This document shows positions 42,532-51,866 of a stretch of DNA of 64,000 nt, piece after piece; the stretch's first letter is position 1, and the number at the start of each line of letters is the position of its first letter. The translations under genes and the position numbers were made by a program. Source of the stretch: Singulisphaera sp. GP187 (GTDB lineage: Bacteria > Planctomycetota > Planctomycetia > Isosphaerales > Isosphaeraceae); NCBI RefSeq assembly GCF_900129635.1, contig NZ_FSRB01000001.1, positions 2,891,501 through 2,955,500 on the forward strand. The letters are read 5' to 3'. The notes under the pieces are model-generated. The model was given only the letters and a program-made list of their open reading frames with translations, did not search any database and was not told the origin of the DNA.

Positions 42532-44955
42532 ATGACAAACCAGGCTGACTCTCGGTTGAGGCAGCTCATCCAAGTGGCGCGTCATTCGTGGCCGGCAACT
42601 TTGGTTTGGGCCACCCCCCCTTCTGTCTTGCGAGATCTTCCCCAACGGCGCGCTACGGTTCGATCCGAGTTAGACATTATGCAGGAAGCCGCACGTCCCT
42701 TCTCGCTCCAGCAGGCCGCCGTCTTTCTCGCCGTTCTGATTGTGTCGATACTGTCTCCCTTCGTCGATGCTCAGATACGGCTCTGCGTTCTGCTCTTGGC
42801 GGTCACTTTTAACACGTGGTACGGCGGCCTCCGGCAAGGGACGATGGCCGCGGTCTTCTCGGCGATCGTCGTTTTTGCCAATTCCTTGGCGATGAACCAT
42901 TCGATCCGGATCGAACCGATGCACGGGATCCGGCTCGGCGTCTTCCTCCTGAGCTGCTACTTTCTGACGCGGTTCGCCTTGTCCCACCGGCTCGCCGAAG
43001 CGTTGCGGAGCCGCAATGAAGAATGGAACCGGAAGCTGCTGGAAACGGCCCGCGAAGGTTTCTGGGTCTTCGACAACGACTGGCGCACCACCTACGTCAA
43101 CAACCGGTTGGCCGAGATGCTCGGTTATGCGCAGCGCGAACTCCTCGGCGAGGATTTTCGTGAGTTCCTCGTCGACGGGTTTCGGATTCGATCGGCCCAG
43201 GACCTCACCCGCCGCGACCACGAACACAGCGACCAGCAGGACCTGCGATTCCGCCGGAGCGACGGCTCACGGCTCTGGGCGACCGTCACCACCAGCCCGG
43301 TGACCAACGATCGCGGCGAGGTGGTCGGACTGCTCGCGGTCGTCGAAGAAGTGACCGAACGCAAGCGATTGGAACGCGACCTCGACAAGGCCTTGCGCGC
43401 GCTTCAGATCAGCGAAGCACGCCATGGTCGCCTGGTCGAGTCGAATATCATCGGGATCATCACCGCCGACCTCTCCGGCGATGTGCTTGAAGCCAACGAC
43501 GCCTTCTTGAGGATGGTCGGCTACACCCGGGAAGATCTCAACCTCGGCCAGGTGCGCTGGTCCGACATGACCCCTCCCGAATTCATGGAACTCGACCAGC
43601 AGGCCACCAACGAGCTCTGGGCCTCGGGGGCCTGCGTTCCCTATGAGAAGCAGTTCACCCGGAAGGACGGCGAGCTTGTCCCGGTCCTGATCGGCGCCGC
43701 GGCACTCGAACGCTATCCCAAGACCTGGATCGGCTTCGCGCTCGATCTGACGGAGCGAAAGCGGTCCGAGGCCGCCTTGCAGGAGGCGAAGGAGGCCGCC
43801 GAATCCGCCAGCCGGGCCAAGGACCAGTTCCTCGCGATGCTCAGCCACGAGTTGCGGACCCCCTTGACGCCGGTTCTGCTCATGGCCACCGCAATGCTCG
43901 AGGAACCGGACACCCCCGCCGAGATCCGCACGATGCTCGAGCTCACGCGGCGGAACGTCCAACTCGAAGCCCGGTTGATCGACGACCTGCTCGACATCAC
44001 CCGCATCAGCCGAGGCAAGCTCGACCTCAACCGCGAAAACGTCAACGCGCACGCACTGATCCAGCAGGCCCTGGAAATTTGCCGCGACGATATCCGCGCC
44101 AACGAACTCCAGCTCAGTCTGGAACTCGCCGCCGGCGAACACCACGTCGACGGCGACCCCGCTCGGCTCCAGCAAGTCTTCTGGAACCTGATCAAAAACG
44201 CGGTCAAGTTCACGCCGCGCGGGGGCAGCCTGTCCATTCGTTCGTTCCATGCCGACCCGTTTCCGAACGCCACCGCGGCGCGGTTCGTCGTCGAGGTCAG
44301 CGATACCGGCATCGGCATCGAGCCGCATACCTTGCCGAAGATTTTCGACGCATTCGAGCAAGGCGATTCCGCGACCCGGCGGAGGTTCGGCGGCCTCGGA
44401 CTCGGGCTGGCGATCAGTCGATCGGTCGTCACGGCCCACGGCGGCCGGCTCTCGGCCTACAGCGCGGGTAAGGACCAGGGAGCCAACTTCACGCTCGAGC
44501 TCGCCACCGTCCCCGCCCTCGCCCCCGTGGCGCAAGCCCCCACGCCTTCCTTGAGGACAAGCTCGACGCACCGCCCGTTGAAGATCCTCTTGGTCGAGGA
44601 CAACAAGGAGACCCTCCGCTACCTCTCCTGGATCCTGGCGCAACACCAGCACAAGGTCTACACGGCCGATTGCATGTGGGGGGCGCTCGAAGTCGCGCAG
44701 GAAGATACCTTCGACCTGGTCATCAGCGACATTGAACTACCCGACGGCAGCGGACTTGAACTGATGCAACGCCTGGGTGGCGGCCTCGAGTTCCCCGGCA
44801 TCGCGCTCAGCGGGTTCGGCTCCGACGACGATGTCCAGATGAGCAAGGCCGCGGGCTTCTCCGAACACCTGACCAAGCCGGTCGATTTCCTCAAGCTCGA
44901 GGAGACGATCTATAGCGTGACCTCAGCCCTCCCCCACAAAGAGCTCGCTCGTTAG
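42532..44955 (+). CDS. Hybrid sensor histidine kinase (DUF4118-like, PAS-PAS, HisKA, HATPase, receiver)
   Basis: 807-aa signalling protein. Residues about 55-155 hold membrane segments of DUF4118 type (LQQAAVFLAVLIVSILSPFV, AAVFSAIVVFANSLAMN). Two PAS domains follow (EGFWVFDNDWRTTYVNNRLA; GIITADLSGDVLEANDAFLR). HisKA has FLAMLSHELRTPLTPV with His at about 439. HATPase has NLIKNAVKFTPRGG, DTGIGI and GLGLGLAISRSV. A C-terminal receiver (ILLVEDNKETLRYL, phospho-acceptor Asp about 733 in VISDIELPDG) ends the protein. It lacks an Hpt domain and no response regulator is adjacent, so phosphate must pass to a partner elsewhere. The start could also be the ATG at 42679. Confidence 0.93.
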   Translation: MTNQADSRLRQLIQVARHSWPATLVWATPPSVLRDLPQRRATVRSELDIMQEAARPFSLQQAAVFLAVLIVSILSPFVDAQIRLCVLLLAVTFNTWYGGLRQGTMAAVFSAIVVFANSLAMNHSIRIEPMHGIRLGVFLLSCYFLTRFALSHRLAEALRSRNEEWNRKLLETAREGFWVFDNDWRTTYVNNRLAEMLGYAQRELLGEDFREFLVDGFRIRSAQDLTRRDHEHSDQQDLRFRRSDGSRLWATVTTSPVTNDRGEVVGLLAVVEEVTERKRLERDLDKALRALQISEARHGRLVESNIIGIITADLSGDVLEANDAFLRMVGYTREDLNLGQVRWSDMTPPEFMELDQQATNELWASGACVPYEKQFTRKDGELVPVLIGAAALERYPKTWIGFALDLTERKRSEAALQEAKEAAESASRAKDQFLAMLSHELRTPLTPVLLMATAMLEEPDTPAEIRTMLELTRRNVQLEARLIDDLLDITRISRGKLDLNRENVNAHALIQQALEICRDDIRANELQLSLELAAGEHHVDGDPARLQQVFWNLIKNAVKFTPRGGSLSIRSFHADPFPNATAARFVVEVSDTGIGIEPHTLPKIFDAFEQGDSATRRRFGGLGLGLAISRSVVTAHGGRLSAYSAGKDQGANFTLELATVPALAPVAQAPTPSLRTSSTHRPLKILLVEDNKETLRYLSWILAQHQHKVYTADCMWGALEVAQEDTFDLVISDIELPDGSGLELMQRLGGGLEFPGIALSGFGSDDDVQMSKAAGFSEHLTKPVDFLKLEETIYSVTSALPHKELAR

Positions 44956-45106
44956 GTTTATCCCGTTTACGTAAACCGCATCAAGTCATAGAGCTGCAAT
45001 ATTTTTCCCTTTGCCATTCCCACCCCGCCGACAGGCAGATGCTCGGGTCGAAACTCGCAGAGCAAACGGAGTGCCGAACACTCTTGGAGTGTCCTTAGCA
45101 TCATAA

Positions 45107-45418
45107 TTACGACTCTTCCTCGTCGCGGGCGGTGTGGCGGACGTAGAGGATTTGAACCACGTCATCAGCTACGGTGAATAGAATGCGATGTTTGCTGTGC
45201 TTTGACCTGCCGTAAAGCAACTCGCGGATTTCGACGGGAAATTTGTGACTTTCTGAAGCGATGGGGCAACGGTTGGGATGGCGTGTAAGCGTCTCGATGT
45301 TCTCGAACAGTTGTTGATACCACTTTTCGGCGAAGATCGGTGAGATATGCTCGTACATCCAAGCATACGCGGCGTCGGCTTCAGCTTGGGCCTGGGCGGT
45401 GATCGAAATCCGATACAT
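45107..45418 (-). CDS. ParE/RelE-family toxin
   Basis: 103-aa toxin of a type II system. Typical ParE features are ISITAQAQAEADAAYAWMYE at the N-terminus, LTRHPNRCPIA, and the end strand HRILFTVADDVVQILYVRH. The ATG at 45418 overlaps the antitoxin stop (ATGA); a GTG at 45421 is an alternative. Such toxins inhibit gyrase (ParE) or cleave ribosome-bound mRNA (RelE); sequence alone does not decide. It is co-transcribed with the antitoxin at 45418-45705. Confidence 0.88.
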   Translation of the reverse strand: MYRISITAQAQAEADAAYAWMYEHISPIFAEKWYQQLFENIETLTRHPNRCPIASESHKFPVEIRELLYGRSKHSKHRILFTVADDVVQILYVRHTARDEEES

Positions 45419-45705
45419 CACACGGTAATCCCGTGCTTTGCCCTGACGTGTTCCTTAAACTCGTCCAGACTGCTCGTCCTCCCGGCGACAACATCATCTA
45501 AGCCCCGGCGGATGCCCTCGATCACCTTGGCCTCTTCCGCCAAATCGAGCAATTTTTGGTAAGACACGGCATCCTGCACCACGAGTTCGGCCTTACCGTT
45601 GATGGTGAGGACCACTGGCTCACCCGTATCCTTCAACTGCTTGAGGAAGTCGGGAGTATTCTTCTTGAAATCGGTCAGCGAATGGATGTCGCGGTCAAGA
45701 TTCAT
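45418..45705 (-). CDS. Phd/YefM-family antitoxin
   Basis: 95-aa antitoxin. The N-terminal DNA-binding Phd/YefM domain has HSLTDFKKNTPDFLKQLKDT and EPVVLTINGKAELVVQDAVS; the C-terminal helix (SSLDEFKEHVRAKHGI) should wrap the toxin. It is the first gene of the pair and overlaps the toxin start. By family rule the antitoxin alone, or the complex, represses its own promoter, which should lie upstream of 45705. Confidence 0.9.
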   Translation of the reverse strand: MNLDRDIHSLTDFKKNTPDFLKQLKDTGEPVVLTINGKAELVVQDAVSYQKLLDLAEEAKVIEGIRRGLDDVVAGRTSSLDEFKEHVRAKHGITV

Positions 45706-46006
45706 GGCCTACCTCTTGAAGTGCTAAAAGGAATCTAATTCGATCCTAGCACCCTTCGGGAGTCTTTTCCAGCCAAAGGTTATAGGCCATCGTGCGTGTT
45801 GCCCAGAAACACGAAAAATCAAGACATTAATAGACTCAAAGTGACCAATAGGGAAGGGATTTTGCGACGAGAACCCGTGTGCATCCGCGATTTATCTCGT
45901 ACCGATTCGGATCCGGTTCGTCGTGAACAAACGACCAAGGGAACGGTGGAGCGGCCCTGATTGTGGCGGGCTGCTCGATCGGGGTCCGGGCCGTTATAAA
46001 CCGCGA
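45706..46006. other. Intergenic stretch, nothing recognised
   Basis: About 300 bases between the antitoxin start and the terminator-like hairpin of the Ig-like gene. It should contain the toxin-antitoxin promoter and operator, but no clear palindrome was found by eye. Confidence 0.4.
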
Positions 46007-46055
46007 CGATTTCCCGGGAACCGTGGGCGGAGGGCCCGCGGTCCCTGGGAAATCG
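46007..46055 (-). terminator. Terminator-like hairpin after the Ig-like gene
   Basis: CGATTTCCCGGGAACC (46007-46022) pairs with GGTCCCTGGGAAATCG (46040-46055) with two mismatches, and the enclosed GCGGGC/GCCCGC bases can extend the stem. It lies 26 bases past the stop at 46082 on the minus strand. Confidence 0.6.
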
Positions 46056-46081
46056 ACGCTCGCAACCGATCGGTGGTGGGC

Positions 46082-47782
46082 TCAGCGACGGAGTGCCCGT
46101 TGGAGTAAGCTCGAGGATCGAGAGGGGCGCGGGGTCTGAGCCGGAGCCGGAGCCGGAGCTTGGGCCGCGACCTCGATCCACATCTTCGGCACGTCTCCGG
46201 GCGCGGGGGGCTTGTCACCCAGGCCATCGGCGTCGCGGGCGATCAGGCTGATTCCAAAGAGACCGGCCGTCTTGAGGTCCACCTGGATCGGCGAGACGCG
46301 ATCGGGGTCCTTGCCCTGCTTGCTCCAAGTCTTACCGCCATCCTCGGTGACCCAGATCTCGACAACCGCGGGCCGGCCGTCAGGACCGGCGCGGTCGACT
46401 GCGTAGTCAAGAAGGAACTGAGGTCCAGGCACCTTGAGCGTGTTGGTCGCGTGGGGTGCCGAAGCCGCGGACGGAGTGAGTGCGTCGGCGCGTCTCGTCA
46501 AGGCAGCCATTCCAACGCCGGGATCGGTTCCGAGATCCAAGGGAGCCTGAGCCTTCGAGGTCTGCAATGGCGGCACCGGTTGCTCGAGGCCCGCTCCCTG
46601 GGGAACGTCGTGGCCTGGAGCCGGTGCTTCACGAGTCCCCTTGTCTCCGACTCCGACCGGGGGACTTGCCAGCGACTCCAGCGAAAGCGGCGCGGATGCA
46701 ATTTGCGTGGCGAAGGGAGCCCCGTCGCCCGTCGCAACCGACGATGCGGTCCCGTCGGCGTGCGGCTCGACGGCCACCGGAGCGGGCATGGAGGCGGGTA
46801 CGGGAACCGAAGAGAGGTGGGCAATGTCCTGAGCCGAAGCCAGAATCGGGGCCACGGCTCGTTGGGGTTCCGGTTGGAAATCCCGATTCCCAGGGAGTCC
46901 CTTGGCATCGCCTGGCCTTGGGAGCGTCTGGCTTTCCGCCTGGGCGGATGACTGACGGGGCGGCAAGCCCCCTGGTAAAGCCGCCATCGAAATCGGGTCG
47001 ACCGGGGACGCCGAATCCTGAGCCCGGTCGAGTTGGGGAGCGGACGCGGGCTGGGGCTCGTTCGTGTTCGCCGAAGCGGGCGCGGTTACCACCGATGGTC
47101 CTGGCTTGCTCGATCCAAGAATAAGGATCTTTTCCGACTTATTCCCCGCAATGTCGAGCGCCGTGGCACGGATATGCAGCGGCTGAGCGACGCCGGAATC
47201 CCAGGTCACAACCCCGGGCGCCTCGTGCGAGTCGATCGGGACCGGGCGCCATACTTTTTGTCCCTCCACCTGGTATTCGAGGACCGGCGGATGGATATCG
47301 GGATAGTCATCGCGGACCTCCCAGCGCACCGAGGCCAGGCTCGCGCTCCGGACCAGCGGCTCGAGCACAATCGACGGCGGCGTCGTATCGACGACGATCT
47401 TCATGCTCGGCTCGATCCGCGCATCGTCGGCCGGAATGAGCCGCCCCTGCGAGTCCACGGACCGGACGGCAAGCCAATACTCGCCGTCGTGTTCGGCGTT
47501 GAAGGTGAACGCGGGCCGATCGGGGGTGGTCACCCCTTGCTGCTTCCAATGACGTCCCTGGTCGTCGGAGCCCCAGAGTTGGAGCTCGCGTCGTCGCGCA
47601 CGCTCATCGGGATTGATCTGGAACGGAACGCGAAAGGATCGCGCCTTTTGATAGATGACCGGCGGCCCCTTCGCAGAGGGGGGGGACTGAGCCGCAGCCG
47701 TTGGGTGCGGCTCGATCCCCAGGGCCACGGCCAAGGCGAGCCCTGCAATCGCAAGCCGCACTCGAACTCTACTCGGCTGCAT
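46082..47782 (-). CDS. Exported protein with Ig-like repeats and a Pro/Ala-rich linker
   Basis: 566-aa secreted protein. The ATG at 47782 has a near-perfect ribosome site (AAGGAGGGATCAT) and opens a signal peptide (RLAIAGLALAVALGIEPHPT). The N-terminal half has repeated beta-sandwich strands (LQLWGSDDQGRHWKQQGVTT, EYWLAVRSVDSQGRL, TALDIAGNKSEKILILGSSK). A long Ala/Pro/Ser-rich, poorly structured stretch follows. A last domain repeats the same theme (VEIWVTEDGGKTWSKQGKD, FGISLIARDADGLG). Such designs occur in planctomycete surface proteins; ligand unknown. Confidence 0.82.
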   Translation of the reverse strand: MQPSRVRVRLAIAGLALAVALGIEPHPTAAAQSPPSAKGPPVIYQKARSFRVPFQINPDERARRRELQLWGSDDQGRHWKQQGVTTPDRPAFTFNAEHDGEYWLAVRSVDSQGRLIPADDARIEPSMKIVVDTTPPSIVLEPLVRSASLASVRWEVRDDYPDIHPPVLEYQVEGQKVWRPVPIDSHEAPGVVTWDSGVAQPLHIRATALDIAGNKSEKILILGSSKPGPSVVTAPASANTNEPQPASAPQLDRAQDSASPVDPISMAALPGGLPPRQSSAQAESQTLPRPGDAKGLPGNRDFQPEPQRAVAPILASAQDIAHLSSVPVPASMPAPVAVEPHADGTASSVATGDGAPFATQIASAPLSLESLASPPVGVGDKGTREAPAPGHDVPQGAGLEQPVPPLQTSKAQAPLDLGTDPGVGMAALTRRADALTPSAASAPHATNTLKVPGPQFLLDYAVDRAGPDGRPAVVEIWVTEDGGKTWSKQGKDPDRVSPIQVDLKTAGLFGISLIARDADGLGDKPPAPGDVPKMWIEVAAQAPAPAPAQTPRPSRSSSLLQRALRR

Positions 47783-48318
47783 ATGATCCCTCCTTGGATC
47801 AACGCCCCTCGAATCCGTCGACAAGAAGAGAGACACCGTCGAGATCAGCGATCTTCGCTTGATCACTCGCGTCGAGCGGAAACGGGTCCAGCCCGTGCGA
47901 TCTCTTCGCGATTCCGCGGATTCAACCGGCCTCACCATTCCGTGCCCCCACCCCGATCACGTCGTCCATCCTTGTCCAACGTCACCCGATCTGTCTCGGC
48001 AGGACAAGTCCAGGAGGGGAACCCGGCGCGTGCGTATACTCCTGATGCCTCCGTCAAGAGACGGATCGATAGTCTCGAGGATCCACACTCACACACGGCG
48101 CGGAATGTAACCGATGTCCCCCTTTGCGACAAGCGCGGTTCCCACCTCGCTCGAACGCTTAAATCAACCAAATCGACTCGGCCCTGGGGAAATCGACTCG
48201 ATTGACCCTCGCGCGGAATAGAATCATTCTGCAGACACGGCCTCCAAATTGCTTCGGGTAGGTCATTGGCCGAATCCACTTCCGGGTTCGGCCACGCCGG
48301 GATCACGAGGAAAATGCG
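47783..48318. other. Divergent intergenic region, no gene seen
   Basis: About 535 bases between the Ig-like gene (-) and the acylase gene (+). It must hold both promoters, but I could not identify them. No hairpin repeat or coding ORF is recognised. Confidence 0.45.
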
Positions 48319-50550
48319 ATGAGCCAAGAGCGCTCGATGCTCCGAGGCAATGCCGGTCCGATCCGAATCGAGCGGACTGAAAAAGGGATCGCCCAGATCA
48401 CGGCCGAAACTGCCGACGACGCCTTGCTCGGGCTCGGATATTGCCATGGGCGCGACCGTGGACTTCAGATGCGACTGGTCCGGATTTTCGGACGCGGGCA
48501 GGCCTGCGAGCGGCTCCGTGACAGCGAGGCGATGCTCGAGATCGATCGCTTCTTCCGCCGCCTCAACTTCTGTGGCGACGCCGCCGAGCAAACCGCGGCG
48601 CTAACACCTCGCGTGCAACAGGGGAACGAGGCGTACGACCAGGGCGTGAACCTCGCCTTCGAAGAGCTTGGCGTCCCCTGGGAGCTTCGGGTCCTCGGCG
48701 GAACGTCCAGGGACGACCCCTGGACCTTTGCCGACGTCTATCTCATGGCCAAGGTGATCGGCTACGTCGCACTCGCGATCAGCCAGAACGAGATCGAACG
48801 CTGGATCATCGAGTGCGTGCAGAATGGCATCAGCCGGCGCTTGCTCGAAGAGCTGTTTCCGGGACAGCTCGAGGGGCTGGACGAGGAGGCGTTGCGTCGC
48901 GTTCAGCTTCAGGAGCGGATCGTGCCCGAAGCCCTCTGGCAGGTGCCGGGGCTCCCCGCGGCGATGGCCTCGAACAACTGGGTCGTGGCCGGAACGAAAA
49001 CCCGTTCAGGCCGGCCAATCGCCTGCAACGACCCGCATTTGCAGGTCAACCGGCTCCCCGCCTTCTGGTACGAGGCAGTGCTCCGTTGGACCTCCCAGGA
49101 GGGGGCCCTGCGCTACGCCATGGGGGGCTCGATCCCCGGTATCCCCGGCATCGTCATCGGACGCAACCCCGACGTGGCCTGGACCGTCACCTACGCGTTC
49201 ATGGACTGCGTCGATTCCTGGATCGAAGACTGTCGCGACGGGCAGTATCGTCGCGGCCAGGACTGGTTCCCGTTTCGAGTCCGCGAAGAAACGATCCAGC
49301 GCAAACGGAACCCGCCAGTCGCGGTTCAGTATCATGAGAACGACCACGGCACCTTAGCCGGAGACCCCCACAAACCAGGCCATTACCTCACCACCCGCTG
49401 GTCGTGTGGCGAACAGACCGGCGCGATGTCGCTCGAGGCGATCCTGGGAATGTTCGAGGCTCGATCCGTTGATGAGGGACGGGCGAACTTAAGGCATCTC
49501 TGCAACTCTTCATGGAATTGGCTGCTCGCTGACCGGGACGGAAACATCGGCTACCAGATGGCGGGCAAGATGCCGCTCCGTCGGCCGGGAACCTCGGGGC
49601 TCGTCCCTTTGCCCGGCTGGGAGCCTGAGAACGACTGGCGCGGGTTCGCCGCAACCGAGGATTTGCCCCAATGCGTCAACCCGCCCGAGGGCTATCTGGC
49701 GACCGCCAACGATAACCTGAACCGGTATGGCAAGCTTAAACCAATTAGCCTGTGCGTCGCTCCCTATCGCGCCGAGCGAATCCGGGCCGAACTCTCCCGT
49801 CCGGGGCCGTTCACACTCGAAGACATGAAGACGTTACAGTTTGATGTGCACTCCACCCAGGCCGAACGATTCATGGCCATCCTTCGGCCGCTGCTCGACG
49901 CCGCCGAACCGGGGGAGAACCGGCAGATCCTCCTCGACTGGGATCTCGCCTATCATGACGACTCGCGCGGCGCCTACCTGTTCGAACAGCTTTACCGGGA
50001 GTTACTCCAAGCCGTCTTCGGTGGTCAGCACGTCACGCAGCACCCGCGCACCCACCTGGGCGTCCCGGTCGTGAACCATCTGCTCGACGAGACGACCCTG
50101 ATGGCCGAATACTACGGCGCCTTCGACGCCGTCCTCCTCTCCGAGCATTCCCTCTGGTTCGGCAGCCGACCGCGTCACGAACTCTATGCGACGGCCCTCG
50201 CTCGAGTCCTCAGCCTCGAACCGCAACGCTACGGCGACTCTCGCGGGATGAAGCTGGAGCATCTCATCCTCGGCTCCAAGTTGCCGACGATTCTCGGCTT
50301 CGATCGCGGCCCGATCCCACTCAAGGGAGGCCGGGCGACCGTCCATCAAGGTCAGTGGCTCCGCGCCCAAGGGCGCCGGATCGCCTGCGGCCCGTCGTAC
50401 CGCTTCGTCACCGACCTGGCCACCGACGAGATGCAGACCACACTCCCCGGCGGCCCGAGCGACCGCCGATTCTCGCCATGGTATGTGAATGGCTTGCTGG
50501 ACTGGCTGAATGGAAACTACACCGTCCTGCGGGGAACCGACCGGCCCTGA
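48319..50550 (+). CDS. Penicillin-acylase-family (Ntn) hydrolase
   Basis: 743-aa member of the S45 penicillin amidase family, enzymes that hydrolyse amide bonds (penicillins, acyl-homoserine lactones and similar). The N-terminal A-chain part has YCHGRDRGLQMRLVRIFGRG. The junction MASNNWVVAGTKTRSGRPIA puts the nucleophile Ser at about residue 218; the enzyme is normally activated by self-cleavage before this Ser. Further family motifs are CNDPHLQVNRLPAFWYEAVL and GGSIPGIPGIVIGRNPDVAW. The N-terminus (MSQERSMLRGNAGPIRIER) has no signal peptide, unlike most members, which act in the periplasm. AGGA precedes the ATG. Substrate unknown. Confidence 0.9.
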   Translation: MSQERSMLRGNAGPIRIERTEKGIAQITAETADDALLGLGYCHGRDRGLQMRLVRIFGRGQACERLRDSEAMLEIDRFFRRLNFCGDAAEQTAALTPRVQQGNEAYDQGVNLAFEELGVPWELRVLGGTSRDDPWTFADVYLMAKVIGYVALAISQNEIERWIIECVQNGISRRLLEELFPGQLEGLDEEALRRVQLQERIVPEALWQVPGLPAAMASNNWVVAGTKTRSGRPIACNDPHLQVNRLPAFWYEAVLRWTSQEGALRYAMGGSIPGIPGIVIGRNPDVAWTVTYAFMDCVDSWIEDCRDGQYRRGQDWFPFRVREETIQRKRNPPVAVQYHENDHGTLAGDPHKPGHYLTTRWSCGEQTGAMSLEAILGMFEARSVDEGRANLRHLCNSSWNWLLADRDGNIGYQMAGKMPLRRPGTSGLVPLPGWEPENDWRGFAATEDLPQCVNPPEGYLATANDNLNRYGKLKPISLCVAPYRAERIRAELSRPGPFTLEDMKTLQFDVHSTQAERFMAILRPLLDAAEPGENRQILLDWDLAYHDDSRGAYLFEQLYRELLQAVFGGQHVTQHPRTHLGVPVVNHLLDETTLMAEYYGAFDAVLLSEHSLWFGSRPRHELYATALARVLSLEPQRYGDSRGMKLEHLILGSKLPTILGFDRGPIPLKGGRATVHQGQWLRAQGRRIACGPSYRFVTDLATDEMQTTLPGGPSDRRFSPWYVNGLLDWLNGNYTVLRGTDRP

Positions 50551-50576
50551 TTGCGGGTCAGGCATGGCGGAATCTT

Positions 50577-50658
50577 CCCGTAGGGTGGGCACGGCCCACC
50601 ATCTTAACCTCCCATTTGGCAAGGAGATCAGGATGGTGGGCCGTGCCCACTCTACGGG
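50577..50658. repeat. REP-like palindrome (GGTGGGCACGGCCCACC family), copy 1
   Basis: Arms of 26 bases (50577-50602 and 50633-50658) pair with one mismatch around a 30-base loop. The core is GGTGGGCACGGCCCACCA. It lies 27 bases after the acylase stop and is convergent with the TlpA-like gene, so it may act as a bidirectional terminator or mRNA-stabilising stem. A related copy lies at 63202-63290. Confidence 0.8.
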
Positions 50659-50786
50659 AGGAATTCGATTCTCGCCGCGAACCGATCATGAATCATTGAT
50701 GATTTCACAATGGGTTCAATGAGGCTCTACCCTGAGCAATCCCAAAACGGCAATCGTTCAGAGCCACAGGGGAAATCCCGGAAAAT

Positions 50787-51794
50787 TCAACGCACGGGCA
50801 GGCCGGCCCGCTGGGTCACCGCCGGGGTCTTGATGAGCTTGGCCAACGCTTGATCGAGAGCGGGCCCGCGCAGTTCCAGGCGAATGATCGTGCCTTCGGG
50901 GTCGATCAGGAACGTGGCCGGGATCGAGTTTACGCCGAAGGCCTCGACAAGGTCGCCGCCACTGCTGGAGTTATGGACTTGCCGCCACGGGATGTTCCGC
51001 GCCTTGACGAAGTCGAGAAGCGCCGTCTTCGTTTCATCAAGGCTGACGCCCACAACCTCGAACCCGCCGCCATGATATTTTGCGTACGCCTCTTGGACGT
51101 TCGGCAGCTCGGCGATGCAAGGGGCACACCAGGTCGCCCAGAAGTCGACCAGGACGTACTTACCCTTGAGGTCGGCGAGCCGCAACGGCGCTCCCTTGAC
51201 GTCCTTGACCGCGGCGTCGGGGGCCGGCTTATTCACCTTGTCGAGCCGGCTCAGGTCGCTCTGAATCTTCTGCCGCAACGTCGGGCTCTCGCCATACCGT
51301 TCCAGCAAGGTCTCGTAAACCTGACGCGCGACCGAGTATTCCCCCGCGGCCGTCGCGGCGTTGGCCAGGGTGTCGGTAAAGTTCGCGGCGAACTCTTCTT
51401 GGTCGTCTTTGCCAAGCCCGCGCATCAGTTCCTTGTAGCGTCCCAGGGCTTCGGCATACTTTCCAGCCTGGGCGCGGGACATCGTGCTAACAATCCGTGC
51501 GAGCGATTGAATCGGGCCGTCGGGCTGATCGGCCAGGTATCGGGCCGCGATCGCCTCGTGCTCAGCGAACCAGTCGTGCTCGATGGCCTTATTGAAGAGG
51601 AGCATGTAGGCCTGTTCAACATCCTCGGCTTTTGGATGTTCATTGATGTAGAGCTTCAGGTCTTGAAGCAAGGCGCGATCGTGCTTGTCCTGGAGCGCCG
51701 CGACGGTCGGACTCTTCGGTTCCTGGGCGGCGACCGCCGAGGCGGTCACCGCGGTCAGGATCAGAGTGGCGATCAGAGTCTGGAAGTTCGACAC
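50787..51794 (-). CDS. TlpA/ResA-like thioredoxin-fold protein with helical N-terminal domain, GTG start
   Basis: 335-aa exported thiol-disulfide protein. The GTG at 51794 has AGAGGA six bases upstream and begins a signal peptide (MSNFQTLIATLILTAVTASA). A helical repeat region follows (TPR-like, for example AGKYAEALGRYKELMRG, AGEYSVARQVYETLLERY). The C-terminal thioredoxin-like domain carries VLVDFWATWCAPCIAELPN (redox Cys pair) and the cis-Pro region FGVNSIPATFLIDPEGTI. It likely reduces or oxidises periplasmic Cys pairs. It follows the glycosyltransferase gene after 72 bases on the same strand. Confidence 0.9.
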   Translation of the reverse strand: MSNFQTLIATLILTAVTASAVAAQEPKSPTVAALQDKHDRALLQDLKLYINEHPKAEDVEQAYMLLFNKAIEHDWFAEHEAIAARYLADQPDGPIQSLARIVSTMSRAQAGKYAEALGRYKELMRGLGKDDQEEFAANFTDTLANAATAAGEYSVARQVYETLLERYGESPTLRQKIQSDLSRLDKVNKPAPDAAVKDVKGAPLRLADLKGKYVLVDFWATWCAPCIAELPNVQEAYAKYHGGGFEVVGVSLDETKTALLDFVKARNIPWRQVHNSSSGGDLVEAFGVNSIPATFLIDPEGTIIRLELRGPALDQALAKLIKTPAVTQRAGLPVR

Positions 51795-51866
51795 GAAAGT
51801 CCTCTCTTTTTTTTCATCCTGTCGGGCTCGTTCGACGAGGGCCCGAACGACCCACGTCATCGAACG

